A stretch of 64,000 bases of DNA from Collinsella sp. TF08-11AT (GTDB taxonomy: Bacteria; Actinomycetota; Coriobacteriia; Coriobacteriales; Coriobacteriaceae): assembly GCF_003437035.1 (NCBI RefSeq), contig NZ_QSRL01000002.1:207072-271071 (forward strand), read 5' to 3'. The notes beneath the pieces are model-generated. The model did not search any database. It was not told the DNA's origin and saw only the letters and a list, made by a program, of their open reading frames with translations. The position numbers and the translations under genes are program-made. Below, one piece after another: positions 63,668-64,000 of this stretch (the stretch's first letter is position 1; each line of letters starts with the position of its first letter).

Positions 63668-64000
63668 ATGGCAGACATCGCATTCGAGAAGGACCTCTCC
63701 GTCGCCGAGACCGGCATCGCGGGCCTCAAGGTCGTCGACCTGGCCGTCCACGGCGACTCGCGCGGCTGGTTCAAGGAGAACTGGCAGCGCGCCAAGATGT
63801 GCGCCCTGGGCATCCCGGACCTCCGCGTCGTCCAGAACAACATCTCCTACAACGACAGCCGCGGCGTCACCCGCGGCATCCACGCCGAGCCCTGGGACAA
63901 GTTCATCTCCGTGGCGCGCGGCTCGGTCTTCGGCGCATGGGTCGACCTGCGCGAGGGCAGCGCCACCTACGGGAAGGTGTTCACCTGCACGCTCGACCCG
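63668..64000 (+). CDS. dTDP-4-dehydrorhamnose 3,5-epimerase (5' part; possibly a fused epimerase-reductase)
   Basis: 111 codons are readable before the right edge. RmlC cupin features: LAVHGDSRGWFKENWQRAKM, VQNNISYNDSRGVTRGIHAE with the catalytic His, and FISVARGSVFGAWVDLREGS. It epimerises the 4-keto sugar at C3 and C5 in dTDP-rhamnose synthesis. AGGAGGGGA precedes the ATG, 14 bases after rmlB. The N-terminus resembles actinobacterial bifunctional RmlC-RmlD proteins, but the deciding C-terminal part is outside the window. Confidence 0.85.
   Translation, partial: MADIAFEKDLSVAETGIAGLKVVDLAVHGDSRGWFKENWQRAKMCALGIPDLRVVQNNISYNDSRGVTRGIHAEPWDKFISVARGSVFGAWVDLREGSATYGKVFTCTLDP

Overview
The window looks like a chromosome segment of an anaerobic high-GC actinobacterium of the class Coriobacteriia, most likely a Collinsella relative. 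This is an inference from overall coding style, the GGGtGRT/NifU-like gene pair, an actinobacterial-type Rho with a very long N-terminal extension, CarD, a sortase-type surface protein and the RICIN-repeat wall proteins. No 16S rRNA or other marker is present to prove it.

Layout. 1-9.6 kb is core metabolism: nicotinate phosphoribosyltransferase, proB and proA with a proline-iminopeptidase-like hydrolase on the opposite strand between them, an HD hydrolase, CarD and argS. 9.6-17.2 kb holds rho, a membrane protein, a VanZ-like protein, a ROK sugar kinase and a class I/II aminotransferase. 17.3-18.3 kb is a tRNA-His/tRNA-Lys/tRNA-Lys cluster followed by a duplicated tRNA-Lys tail and a truncated dinD, which resembles a scar of an integrated element. 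18.4-28.5 kb carries an FAD oxidoreductase, the GGGtGRT + NifU-like pair, a RAYT (REP-associated) Y1 transposase and a minus-strand sufCBDSU operon. A divergent Rrf2 regulator (28.7 kb) is followed closely by an MNT/HEPN toxin-antitoxin-type pair. 30-33.8 kb has a sortase-motif surface protein and an AAA-ATPase-like protein with a degenerate C-terminal nuclease domain.

33.8-64 kb is a cell-surface glycan region. Glycosyltransferases, a membrane protein and an acyltransferase (33.8-38.6 kb) and a second set (Wzx flippase, five GT2 enzymes, rmlA, rmlB, start of rmlC; 55.2-64 kb) flank a 15-kb block. That block encodes four very large secreted proteins built from about 17-21 ricin-type (QxW) repeats each. 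Every one carries a different wall-active catalytic domain: L,D-transpeptidase (interrupted by one in-frame TAG), C39-like peptidase, NlpC/P60 and GH25 lysozyme. A stub of a fifth (CHAP/NlpC-like) gene lies among them. The simplest reading is a set of wall-remodelling enzymes sharing one lectin-type targeting scaffold, embedded in the cluster for a rhamnose-containing glycan that could be their ligand. This block is the best candidate for an undescribed system here.

Base composition changes by region: GC-rich core, intermediate RICIN block, clearly AT-rich 55.0-61.7 kb transferase island, then an abrupt return at about 61.7 kb to extremely GC-rich rml genes. Several intergenic palindromes recur in the window and may be REP-like partners of the RAYT gene.
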